Shown: positions 1 through 6,024 of the stretch, one piece after another | Position numbering within the stretch: position 1 is the stretch's first letter | Layout: each line of letters opens with the position of its first letter | DNA from: JBKEBX01 sp047974615 | GTDB lineage: Bacteria; Bacillota; Clostridia; Lachnospirales; CAMZNU01 | NCBI GenBank assembly: GCA_047974615.1 | Contig: JBKECM010000083.1 | Location: 1 to 22,490 of the forward strand | Length of the DNA stretch: 22,490 nt | Reading direction: 5' to 3' | Notes under the pieces: model-generated | The model's input: only the letters and a program-made list of their open reading frames with translations | Told to the model about the DNA's origin: nothing | Database searches by the model: none | Program-made: the position numbers and the translations under genes

Positions 1-275
1 CAAATATTGAAAATGGTTTACCTATTATAAATGAATTTGGAATTTTACAGTTAAAATACGAAAATGGTTTTATTTCAAAGATTTCAGAGATAGAAATTCA
101 AGAAGAACTTGAAAATTTACCAAAAGCACCACTAACAGAAATTGAAGTTTTAAAGGAAGAAAATTTATTATTAATGGAAACAACTACAGAACTTTACGAA
201 AAAACTTTAGCTTTAGAACAACAAAACTTAGATTTAATGGTGGCTATTACTGAAATTTATGAAGCGAGTTTATAG
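1..275 (+). CDS. Phage tail-region protein, C-terminal part (XkdW-like position), cut by the window edge
   Basis: An open frame runs in from the left edge (codons begin at base 3) and ends at TAG 273-275, giving the last 90 residues. The first visible part is mixed. From about residue 45 it is a Leu/Glu-rich stretch likely to form a coiled coil, and it ends ITEIYEASL. It lies directly before an XkdX-like micro-gene, which is the place of XkdW-type proteins in PBSX-like prophages and of clostridial phage proteins that end in a short coiled coil. The role is inferred from position and tail composition only. The gene is incomplete here, and the start codon and N-terminal domain are outside the window. 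Confidence 0.6.
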   Translation, partial: NIENGLPIINEFGILQLKYENGFISKISEIEIQEELENLPKAPLTEIEVLKEENLLLMETTTELYEKTLALEQQNLDLMVAITEIYEASL

Positions 276-287
276 GAGGAATTTAGA

Positions 288-407
288 ATGGGAAATATTT
301 TTGCAAATATGTATTACAAATTAATTTTAGCAGGTAAAAAAACAATTGAAGATGTGCCGGAGGTACACAAAGAAGAAGTTGAAAAACTTTTAAATGGTGG
401 TGAATAA
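288..407 (+). CDS. XkdX-family phage micro-protein (39 aa)
   Basis: ATG 288 is preceded by a perfect AGGAGG-type site at 275-280, which overlaps the stop of the previous gene. The 39-residue product has the XkdX pattern: an aromatic Y-Y-K-L segment near residues 9-12, then a Lys/Thr-rich turn (GKKTIEDV) and an acidic/basic helix (PEVHKEEVEKLL). XkdX proteins are 40-50 residue polypeptides found in Gram-positive phages between tail-fibre genes and the lysis cassette; their biochemical role is unknown. The next gene starts inside its last codons (14-nt overlap), suggesting translational coupling. The match rests on size, motif and place in the module. Confidence 0.7.
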   Translation: MGNIFANMYYKLILAGKKTIEDVPEVHKEEVEKLLNGGE

Positions 408-1428
408 TATAGAAAATTTAGTTTTTTATGTTAAGGGTATGGGAATTACTTTAGTTAGTAGCCCTAGTCCTTTAACGAATAATAGAAATGTTGTTAGGGC
501 AAAGTTTATCTTTACAGATGAGTGGATAGGGGTTAAGACTGCTTTATTTAATGTTTTTGGTGTTACATATCCAATGTTAATAGGTGATGATAACACTTGT
601 GGAGTGCCATGGGAAGTTTATACTTCAAGTAAAAATGAGTTTAGTGTTGGTGTTATTTGTGGTGACTTACGTACTACAAATTTAGCTAAGGTGACTTTTG
701 ATAAAAGCTGTTATACTCAAGATGTAAGTATTTCTAAGCCTTGTGAGGATATTTATAGTCAAATAATCGAAAAGATAAATGGTTTAGAAAATGGGTCAAT
801 AGATGAAGATTTAGTAGAAGATATAGTAGAAAAATATCTACTTGAAAATTCTGTAAATACAAATAAAACCTCCGAGTTTATCACTAACGTTAATGGTAGT
901 ACAAGTACTTGGATAAGCGGTGTTAGTGGGTTTTCTGTAAGTGCCATTAATGTTTATGAAAGTGTGCCGGCCAAGTTCAATACTTTAGTTAACTATAATA
1001 ATAAAAATCTAGCAAGTTACTATGGTGAGGCTTCTTCTGACGGTGTTAGGCTTAGTGAAGATATAGCTAGTAAAATCGATAAAATAACTTTTAGTGGTGT
1101 TATACATTTACTTGAAAACTACTGGTATAGCACAGAGTTTAGGCTTATTGCTCATAGTCCTGATTGTGTAGATACTATGTATTTAGGCGAAGAATATAAC
1201 TTTGTAGCAGATAAATGCGTTGAACTAGGCACTTTTGGTGTGCCTCTTGGTGGTAAAAGGTCGGCGAATTTCAATCCTAGACCTTTTTTTATTGCTCCTA
1301 AAAACACTGAAACAGGTGAAATAATAAGCAGAAATGGGTGGATACTTAAGCTACAAATGAAATCCGATAGTAGTCTTGATATCCTTACTAATAGGAGTAA
1401 TATTATCCTTATTTTTAACGAGTTGTAG
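394..1428 (+). CDS. Phage baseplate/tail accessory protein (BppU-like N-terminal region), 344 aa
   Basis: The N-terminal ~110 residues carry the pattern of a beta-sandwich found in many clostridial phage tail proteins: a stretch like RAKFIFTDEWIGVKTALF, then a strand ending in VPWEVY (about residues 70-75) and a further strand with FSVGVICGD. A short helix follows (about 117-150, KPCEDIYSQIIEKINGLENG), which commonly links the baseplate-binding domain to a C-terminal host-facing part. The C-terminal ~190 residues are Ser/Thr/Asn-rich and beta-like with no motif I recognise. The start ATG overlaps the XkdX-like gene by 14 nt and has only a weak ribosome site, so expression probably depends on coupling. 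The role in the baseplate or receptor-binding complex is inferred from family resemblance and from its place before the lysis genes. Confidence 0.6.
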   Translation: MVVNNIENLVFYVKGMGITLVSSPSPLTNNRNVVRAKFIFTDEWIGVKTALFNVFGVTYPMLIGDDNTCGVPWEVYTSSKNEFSVGVICGDLRTTNLAKVTFDKSCYTQDVSISKPCEDIYSQIIEKINGLENGSIDEDLVEDIVEKYLLENSVNTNKTSEFITNVNGSTSTWISGVSGFSVSAINVYESVPAKFNTLVNYNNKNLASYYGEASSDGVRLSEDIASKIDKITFSGVIHLLENYWYSTEFRLIAHSPDCVDTMYLGEEYNFVADKCVELGTFGVPLGGKRSANFNPRPFFIAPKNTETGEIISRNGWILKLQMKSDSSLDILTNRSNIILIFNEL

Positions 1429-1443
1429 AGGTGGTGGTAGGTT

Positions 1444-1752
1444 ATGACTATTGAAATAGCATTATTAATTTCAGGTGTATCCCTTGCTTTTGCACTTTAT
1501 TCAGGTATTACAAACCTGAAAAGAAATCAAAGAAGTGATGATAGACAAGATGCGACGGAAATTACAACTGTTATTGTTAAGCTTGAAATTATAAATACAA
1601 CTTTAACAGAACTGAAATCTGAAATGGCAAGTATTAGAATAGATAACGAAAAATTTAGGGAGAGACTTGTAAAAGTTGAAGAAAGTACTAAACAAGCTCA
1701 TAGACGAATTGACGATATTTCTAAGAGGAAGGTGGTTGATTTAGATGAGTAA
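1444..1752 (+). CDS. Small phage membrane protein with N-terminal TM and coiled coil (lysis-module, XhlA-like content)
   Basis: 102 residues. A single hydrophobic segment at about residues 3-22 is followed by a long helical, charged region (about 30-95) with heptad character and an ERLVKVEESTKQAHRRIDD stretch that closely resembles the coiled-coil part of XhlA haemolysin-type proteins. In classical XhlA the membrane segment is C-terminal; here it is N-terminal, so the topology is reversed. GGTGG at 1431-1435 offers a ribosome site for ATG 1444. The gene overlaps the next one by 8 nt. It probably works with the holin at the inner membrane during lysis, or as a regulator of it, but this is inferred from position. 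Confidence 0.55.
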   Translation: MTIEIALLISGVSLAFALYSGITNLKRNQRSDDRQDATEITTVIVKLEIINTTLTELKSEMASIRIDNEKFRERLVKVEESTKQAHRRIDDISKRKVVDLDE

Positions 1753-1978
1753 AAATAAAAATAAGTTTTCAAAATATTTAATAACTTTGTTAATTAGTTT
1801 TACGATTTTGTTTATTATAGCTACCTTTGTGGTTTTTTGGAAAACAGGAAGCGAGCCATCAACTTTAATCGGTTGTTGGTTCGCTTTTTTAAGTACGGAG
1901 TTAGTCGCTTTATCAAGTATCAAAAAAGCGAAAGTTAAAAATGAAAATTTGGAAGGTATAGGTGAAGAATATGAATAA
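1745..1978 (+). CDS. Small two-TM phage membrane protein of unknown function (77 aa)
   Basis: The product has a basic N-terminus (about residues 2-10), a first hydrophobic segment at about 11-31, a short polar loop containing KTGSEPST, a second hydrophobic segment at about 40-57 and a charged C-terminus. It starts inside the end of the previous gene in an ATGAGTAA overlap, and the next gene starts inside its own end in an ATGAATAA overlap, so all three are probably translated as a coupled set. Similar small proteins occur beside holins in clostridial prophages. It could be a second holin or an anti-holin; the sequence gives no way to choose. Confidence 0.6.
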   Translation: MSKNKNKFSKYLITLLISFTILFIIATFVVFWKTGSEPSTLIGCWFAFLSTELVALSSIKKAKVKNENLEGIGEEYE

Positions 1979-2186
1979 AATAAACTGGGTACAAAAACTT
2001 ACAAGTAGAAAGTTTTGGGCGGCTTTGATCGGCTTTGTTACTGCTATGTTAGTTGCTTTTGGGGTGGATAACTTAACGATTGAACAGGTGGTTGCTATGA
2101 TTACTGCTTCGGCTACTTTAATAGCCTATATTATCGGTGAAGGGTTAGTTGATGCTACTAGGGTAGGTAGTGAGGGTAAAGAATAA
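1971..2186 (+). CDS. Phage holin (71 aa)
   Basis: Two hydrophobic segments (about residues 15-31 and 41-59) are separated by a short acidic turn (GVDNLTIEQ). The N-terminal signature WVQKLTSRKFWAALIGFV is typical of a common holin group in clostridial and enterococcal phages. ATG 1971 is preferred over the in-frame GTG 1962: AGGTGA lies at 1960-1965 with 5-nt spacing, and this start reproduces the 8-nt overlap used by the preceding gene. If GTG 1962 were used the protein would be 74 residues. Holins form membrane lesions that release the endolysin, and here the amidase follows 68 nt downstream, completing the lysis cassette. Confidence 0.8.
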   Translation: MNKINWVQKLTSRKFWAALIGFVTAMLVAFGVDNLTIEQVVAMITASATLIAYIIGEGLVDATRVGSEGKE

Positions 2187-2254
2187 GAGAGTACATAAAA
2201 GATAAAAGATTTTAAACTTTTAATTAAAAACAAAAAATAGGAGATTAATATAAA

Positions 2255-3010
2255 ATGAGTAATTCAAAATTAGTAGCATATAGTAAAATTTCACCAAACA
2301 GGACTTGTCCAAGAAACAGTAAAATTGATACTATTTCTATACATTGTTATGTGGGTCAAGCTTCTATCGAACGAATGGGAGATGAATTTTTCCCTCTATA
2401 TAAAAGTGCGTCCTGTAACTATGGTGTAGGCTCTGATGGGCGTATCGGTATGTATGTAGAGGAAAAGGACAGGTCATGGTGTACGTCTTCTCAAAGTAAT
2501 GACCATAGGGCAGTAACTATAGAAGTGGCTTGTGATACTGTTCACCCTTACAAAGTTAATGATAAGGCATTTTCCTCTTTGATTTTACTTTTAGCTGACA
2601 TATGCGAAAGAAATGATATCAAAGAATTAAAGTGGAAAGGGGACAAATCTTTAATTGGTCAAGTGGACAAGCAAAACTTAACAGTACATAGGTGGTTTGC
2701 TAGTAAGTCTTGTCCAGGTGATTATTTATACAATAAACATAGTGAAATAGTAGATAAGGTAAATGGTATTTTAGGGGTAAAGGAACAAGACAAGGAAAAG
2801 GAAAAGGAACAAGAAGAAAAAGAAAAGGTTAAAGGTGATGATGAAATGGTAGATATTACAAAGGTTATAGTTGAGGGCGAAGTTAAAGAAATATCAAGAA
2901 TATTTAAAGAAAATACAAACTTTTTAAATGCTAGGGAAATCGGTGAGTGTTTAGGGTTTAATGTTTCCTATGATAATGGGAAGAAGATGCCGGTGTTTAG
3001 CAAGAAATAA
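2255..3010 (+). CDS. Phage endolysin: N-acetylmuramoyl-L-alanine amidase (Amidase_2) with C-terminal stalk-like domain
   Basis: The catalytic domain spans about residues 8-172 and belongs to the zinc-dependent Amidase_2/PGRP fold, which cuts the bond between MurNAc and L-alanine in peptidoglycan. Likely zinc ligands are H30 (in SIHCYVGQ), H145 (in TVHRWF) and C153 (in KSCPGD), with K151 at the place of the catalytic lysine of T7 lysozyme. A highly charged Lys/Glu/Gln linker follows at about 175-193. The last ~50 residues (NTNFLNAREIGECLGFNVSYDN) resemble the copper-amine-oxidase-N-like stalk domain seen at the end of many clostridial prophage amidases and are probably for wall attachment. AGGAGA at 2239-2244 serves ATG 2255. 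This is the last recognisable phage gene. Confidence 0.88.
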   Translation: MSNSKLVAYSKISPNRTCPRNSKIDTISIHCYVGQASIERMGDEFFPLYKSASCNYGVGSDGRIGMYVEEKDRSWCTSSQSNDHRAVTIEVACDTVHPYKVNDKAFSSLILLLADICERNDIKELKWKGDKSLIGQVDKQNLTVHRWFASKSCPGDYLYNKHSEIVDKVNGILGVKEQDKEKEKEQEEKEKVKGDDEMVDITKVIVEGEVKEISRIFKENTNFLNAREIGECLGFNVSYDNGKKMPVFSKK

Positions 3011-3027
3011 TGTTACTAACCTGTTAC
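3011..3027 (+). promoter_or_regulatory. Candidate WalR (YycF) binding site
   Basis: TGTTAC-TAACC-TGTTAC fits the published WalR consensus TGTWAH-N5-TGTWAH at every constrained position. The longer direct repeat is TGTTACTAA at 3011-3019 and 3022-3030, with an 11-bp period. It begins one base after the amidase stop codon and about 110 bp upstream of the extended -10 that should serve the SPFH gene. WalR itself is encoded in this window. The distance to the promoter is long and one match in AT-rich DNA can be chance, so function is uncertain. The tandem repeat could instead relate to the prophage end. Confidence 0.35.
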
Positions 3028-3133
3028 TAATAGGCTGGAAAGTTGAGGTAAGTTTAATATTACAAAAATATTGAAATATTGAAAATAAAGGGTTTTAAAG
3101 GGTTTAATAGGGGTAGTAAAATGAAAGGAATTA

Positions 3134-3142
3134 TGGTATAAT
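3134..3142 (+). promoter_or_regulatory. Extended -10 promoter for the SPFH/zinc-ribbon operon
   Basis: TGGTATAAT is a perfect extended -10 element (TGn plus TATAAT). No good -35 is seen 17 bp upstream (TAGTAA), as is usual for extended -10 promoters. Transcription would begin near 3149, leaving a leader of about 95 nt before ATG 3245. The leader holds a weak hairpin, GCTCT at 3161-3165 with AGAGC at 3181-3185. No other gene is visible between 3011 and 3244. Confidence 0.6.
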
Positions 3143-3244
3143 AAATTAAACTTGAGTAAGGCTCTGAACTAAGTTTATATAGAGCGTTTTATGAAAAAAT
3201 ATATTTTAGGAAAACTAAATAAATAAAGGATATGGTGGCAAAAT

Positions 3245-4423
3245 ATGGGATTTATACAAGCAATTAAAGGTTCAGTTAGTGGTACTTTAGCAGATCAATG
3301 GAAAGAGTTTTTAGTGCCAAGTAGTACAATAAAAGCTAGTGTGGTTGTATCTTCACCAGTTCTACAAAGTACAAATGCAGGTCGTGGTGTAAATACAAAA
3401 GGCTCACAAAATATTATTTCAAATGGTAGTAAAATTGTAGTGCCTGAAGGTATGGCTTTGGTAACTATGCAAGAAGGTAAAATAAGTAACCTTATTATGG
3501 AAGCAGGAGGCTATGAGTTTAACAGTAACGACATAAATGCTAAGTCAATCTTTAGTGGTGATGATATCATTGAAGCAACTATAAGACAATCTTGGGAGCG
3601 ATTTAAGTTTGGTGGTCAACCCGGCTCAAGTCATACTGCTTACTATGTTAATTTAAAAGAAATACCGGGAAATAAATTTGGTACTCAATCGGAAATATAC
3701 TGGGACGATGCATTTATGGGTACACAAGTAGGTGCTATTACAAGGGGTACATATTCTTTAAAGGTTGTTGATCCAATTTTATTTATTAAACAATTTGTAC
3801 CTACAGAATATTTGGTAGGTGGGAAAGTTTTTGACTTAAGTGATATGAATTCTTTAGCTGTTGAACAACTTTTTAACGAGGTTGTTGGAACTCTTTCAGC
3901 TGCTTTTTCTATTTATGCAAATGATCCAAACAAAGGAAACAGAATAAGCAAAATACAAAGCGACCAATTAGGGTTTGCGAAGTGTTTATCAAGTGCAATA
4001 GAAGATGCTTATCAATGGAAAAGTGAAAGAGGCCTTGAAATCGAAAGTGTATCTATCGTTGCCATAGAATATGATGAAGATACAAAAAAATTACTTAGTG
4101 ATGTTAAAAAAGCTGATGCACTATCTGGTAATCGTGGTAACTCATTTATGCAACAATCTGTTGCTAGAGGTATGCAAGCTATGGGCGAAAGTGGTCAAAA
4201 TGCTGCTAGTGGTATGGCTTTTATGGGTATTGGTATGAATTCGGCAGGCAATATGATGGGTAACTTGCAACAACAAGTACAAGCACAAGCACCTATACAA
4301 CAACAATCACAGGCACAAGAAGACCCATATGCAAAATTAGCTCAACTGAAAGCTTTACTTGACCAAGGTGTAATTACTCAAGAAGATTTTGACGCAGCTA
4401 AGAAAAAAACATTAGGTATTTAA
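3245..4423 (+). CDS. YdjI-like SPFH (stomatin/prohibitin-type) membrane-associated protein, 392 aa
   Basis: The N-terminal ~290 residues match the SPFH group represented by Bacillus YdjI (often annotated 'virion core protein'): a lead helix (FIQAIKGSVSGTLADQWKEF), then KIVVPEGMALVTMQEGKI, the SIFSGDD turn and the AYYVNLKEIPGNKFGTQSEIYWDD strand region. A Met/Gly/Gln-rich low-complexity linker covers about 300-355. The end (PYAKLAQLKALLDQGVITQEDFDAAKKKTLGI) is a SHOCT-like short C-terminal domain. There is no strong transmembrane helix, so membrane association is probably peripheral or through oligomerisation. In B. subtilis YdjI works with YdjG and YdjH to place the envelope-stress protein PspA at the membrane; here the next gene is a YdjG-like protein 1 nt away. 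No PspA gene is in the window. Confidence 0.8.
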   Translation: MGFIQAIKGSVSGTLADQWKEFLVPSSTIKASVVVSSPVLQSTNAGRGVNTKGSQNIISNGSKIVVPEGMALVTMQEGKISNLIMEAGGYEFNSNDINAKSIFSGDDIIEATIRQSWERFKFGGQPGSSHTAYYVNLKEIPGNKFGTQSEIYWDDAFMGTQVGAITRGTYSLKVVDPILFIKQFVPTEYLVGGKVFDLSDMNSLAVEQLFNEVVGTLSAAFSIYANDPNKGNRISKIQSDQLGFAKCLSSAIEDAYQWKSERGLEIESVSIVAIEYDEDTKKLLSDVKKADALSGNRGNSFMQQSVARGMQAMGESGQNAASGMAFMGIGMNSAGNMMGNLQQQVQAQAPIQQQSQAQEDPYAKLAQLKALLDQGVITQEDFDAAKKKTLGI

Positions 4424-4424
4424 T

Positions 4425-5858
4425 ATGAATGAAGAAATAAAAATATTAGAAACAAGTAATTTAGAAATGAATGGTCAAACAAAATGTCCTAAATGTGGGG
4501 CAACGGACATTTCTCAAAATAGTAACAATGGTAAATTACGGTGTAATTTTTGTAGATTTGAGTTTTTGGCAGAAGTAGTACTTAGCATTAATGGTGATAT
4601 AAGAAGTTTAGTTGGTGAAGAAATCGGATCTGGCTTAAAGGATATAGATGATAGTTTTAATGGAACTTTAACTATTGGTTGTACTAGTTGTGGTGCTGAA
4701 GTTGTTATTGATACAAATGAAACAACTACGGCACGTTGCCACTGGTGTAGAAATACTTTGTCTGTAAATGAACAACTGCCTAATGGTGCTGTGCCTGATG
4801 CTGTACTACCTTTTTCTGTAAAGAGTGAAGAAGCTCTTAGCACTATGAAAAGATTTGTAAAGTCGAGAACTTTTTTTGCAAATAAGCAGTTTATTAAAGA
4901 ATTTGAAAATGAGAATATAATGGGAGTTTTCTTCCCTTATATGACAGTTGACGTAAATGCAAAGGCTTCACTTGTAGGTAAAGGTGAAGTTCTAATACGT
5001 AAATATTCTGTTAAGGTAGGCAAAAACTCTAGGTCTACAAGATATGATGCTGACCTTTATTCTGTAGCAAGAAAATTTGATTTAACTATAAATGATTTAA
5101 CCATTGAGGCAAATGCTAACCGTCTTAATAAGATTAGTACACAAACTAACAATATTATTAATTCGGTTATGCCTTTTGACATTAAAAATAGTGTTAAATG
5201 GGACGCAAATTATTTAAAAGGTTTTACTTCAGAAAAAAGAGATGTAAATATTGAGAATATTCGTAGTAAAGTAACTATACAGTCAAAGGATATTTCAAGA
5301 TTTAGAGCAAATGAAACTTTAAAACAATACAATAGAGGTGTTTGTTGGGAAGATGAACAATTAGAGGTTGTAGGACAACGTTGGCATGGCGTTTATTTAC
5401 CTGTTTGGCTATATAGTTATCAAGAGGTGAAAAGTAGTGGTTCGGTTTTACACTATATAGCAGTCAACGGCCGTAATCAAGAGGTTATGGGAAGCATACC
5501 AATAAATTATCCTAAACTTCTTATGATGTCTTTTTTTGTAGAGTTTTTTGGAGGTATAGCTACTATTTTAACTTTAAATGAAGAAACTATACTTAACTTT
5601 ATTTTTTTGACAAGTGGTTTTCTTTTTTATTTCTATAACTATAAGAGATATAGCAATAGAGATGAAAGACATAAGCACGAAGTTGATACGGAAGCAAATA
5701 TTTACGATGTTGATGAAGAAGATAATTTTATAGTTCGTAAAAAAGGTTTAAGTAACAGTAGAATGACAAATGCCAACAATAGAAGTATTAGTGGCGAGTC
5801 TTCCTTTGATAATTTAATGAATAAATACGGTTTTAATATGGACGATTTAATCGACTAG
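4425..5858 (+). CDS. YdjG-like membrane protein with two N-terminal zinc ribbons (477 aa)
   Basis: Two TFIIB-type zinc ribbons are visible: C21/C24 with C40/C43, and C86/C89 with C105/C108. A long mixed alpha/beta region follows (about 120-355), then two adjacent hydrophobic segments at about 364-384 and 388-406, and a polar acidic C-terminal tail (about 410-477) ending in a helix, SFDNLMNKYGFNMDDLID. The order of zinc ribbon, soluble part, TM pair and tail is that of YdjG-like partners of YdjI. The gene starts one base after the SPFH stop, with its ribosome site within the SPFH C-terminal codons, so the two are almost certainly co-expressed. Bacillus YdjG is part of the membrane complex that recruits PspA; the equivalent role here is inference. 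The 3' end meets a bidirectional terminator. Confidence 0.75.
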   Translation: MNEEIKILETSNLEMNGQTKCPKCGATDISQNSNNGKLRCNFCRFEFLAEVVLSINGDIRSLVGEEIGSGLKDIDDSFNGTLTIGCTSCGAEVVIDTNETTTARCHWCRNTLSVNEQLPNGAVPDAVLPFSVKSEEALSTMKRFVKSRTFFANKQFIKEFENENIMGVFFPYMTVDVNAKASLVGKGEVLIRKYSVKVGKNSRSTRYDADLYSVARKFDLTINDLTIEANANRLNKISTQTNNIINSVMPFDIKNSVKWDANYLKGFTSEKRDVNIENIRSKVTIQSKDISRFRANETLKQYNRGVCWEDEQLEVVGQRWHGVYLPVWLYSYQEVKSSGSVLHYIAVNGRNQEVMGSIPINYPKLLMMSFFVEFFGGIATILTLNEETILNFIFLTSGFLFYFYNYKRYSNRDERHKHEVDTEANIYDVDEEDNFIVRKKGLSNSRMTNANNRSISGESSFDNLMNKYGFNMDDLID

Positions 5859-5909
5859 AAAACAAAAAAACCCACGAACATATATTTATTTGTGGGGTTT
5901 TTTGTTTTT
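5859..5909. terminator. Bidirectional intrinsic terminator between convergent genes
   Basis: The left arm 5859-5875 (A-rich, ending CCCAC) pairs with 5892-5908 (GTGGGG, then T-rich). Pairing is continuous apart from one A/G mismatch at 5870/5897, with a 16-nt loop. Each arm provides a U tract for one direction. It begins right after the stop of the plus-strand zinc-ribbon gene and lies downstream of the minus-strand histidine kinase, so it can stop both transcripts. Confidence 0.9.
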
Positions 5910-5920
5910 GAAGTGTACCA

Positions 5921-5929
5921 GTTTATTTA
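5921..5929 (+). repeat. 9-bp target-site duplication flanking the MITE (partner copy at 6023-6031)
   Basis: GTTTATTTA occurs immediately before the left inverted repeat (5921-5929) and again immediately after the right inverted repeat (6023-6031), with no gap on either side. The second copy contains the stop codon of the minus-strand histidine kinase (6025-6027). A perfect 9-bp direct repeat abutting both ends is the expected footprint of transposition. Confidence 0.75.
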
Positions 5930-6022
5930 GAGGGTGCTGAAAAAGTCAAAAAAGAAAAAAATTGATATTATCTTATTGAAAAACTCCTAAATTAATTTTT
6001 TCTATCCTTTATCAGCACCCTC
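5930..6022. mobile_element. 93-bp MITE-like element with terminal inverted repeats
   Basis: The ends are GAGGGTGCTGA (5930-5940) and its exact complement TCAGCACCCTC (6012-6022). The match continues to 15 of 16 positions (5930-5945 against 6007-6022) and then weakly into A-rich inner arms. There is no coding capacity. The element is flanked directly by a 9-bp duplication and sits between the terminator at 5859-5909 and the stop codon of the histidine kinase, separating that gene from its probable terminator. I cannot assign the parent insertion sequence; 9-bp duplications are compatible with several IS families. The alternative reading, a simple terminator hairpin, does not explain the flanking repeats. 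Confidence 0.7.
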
Positions 6023-6024
6023 GT

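Noticed and set aside
1741..1923. Minus-strand 60-residue reading frame opposite the small two-TM phage gene
   Set aside because: It is antisense to a gene with a coupled start and normal membrane topology, has no ribosome site, and mirrors the A/T bias of the sense strand.
3161..3185. GCTCT/AGAGC hairpin in the SPFH leader as a terminator or riboswitch
   Set aside because: Only 5 bp with a 15-nt loop and no proper U tract directly after it; no known riboswitch core is recognisable.
4514..4843. Minus-strand 109-residue frame opposite the zinc-ribbon gene
   Set aside because: The sense strand has eight ordered zinc-binding cysteines and a coupled start; the antisense frame has no such support.
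5930..6022. The long inverted repeat as the kinase's intrinsic terminator
   Set aside because: The loop is about 70 nt, there is no U tract after the stem, a better terminator lies at 5859-5909, and 9-bp direct repeats flank it exactly as expected for transposition.
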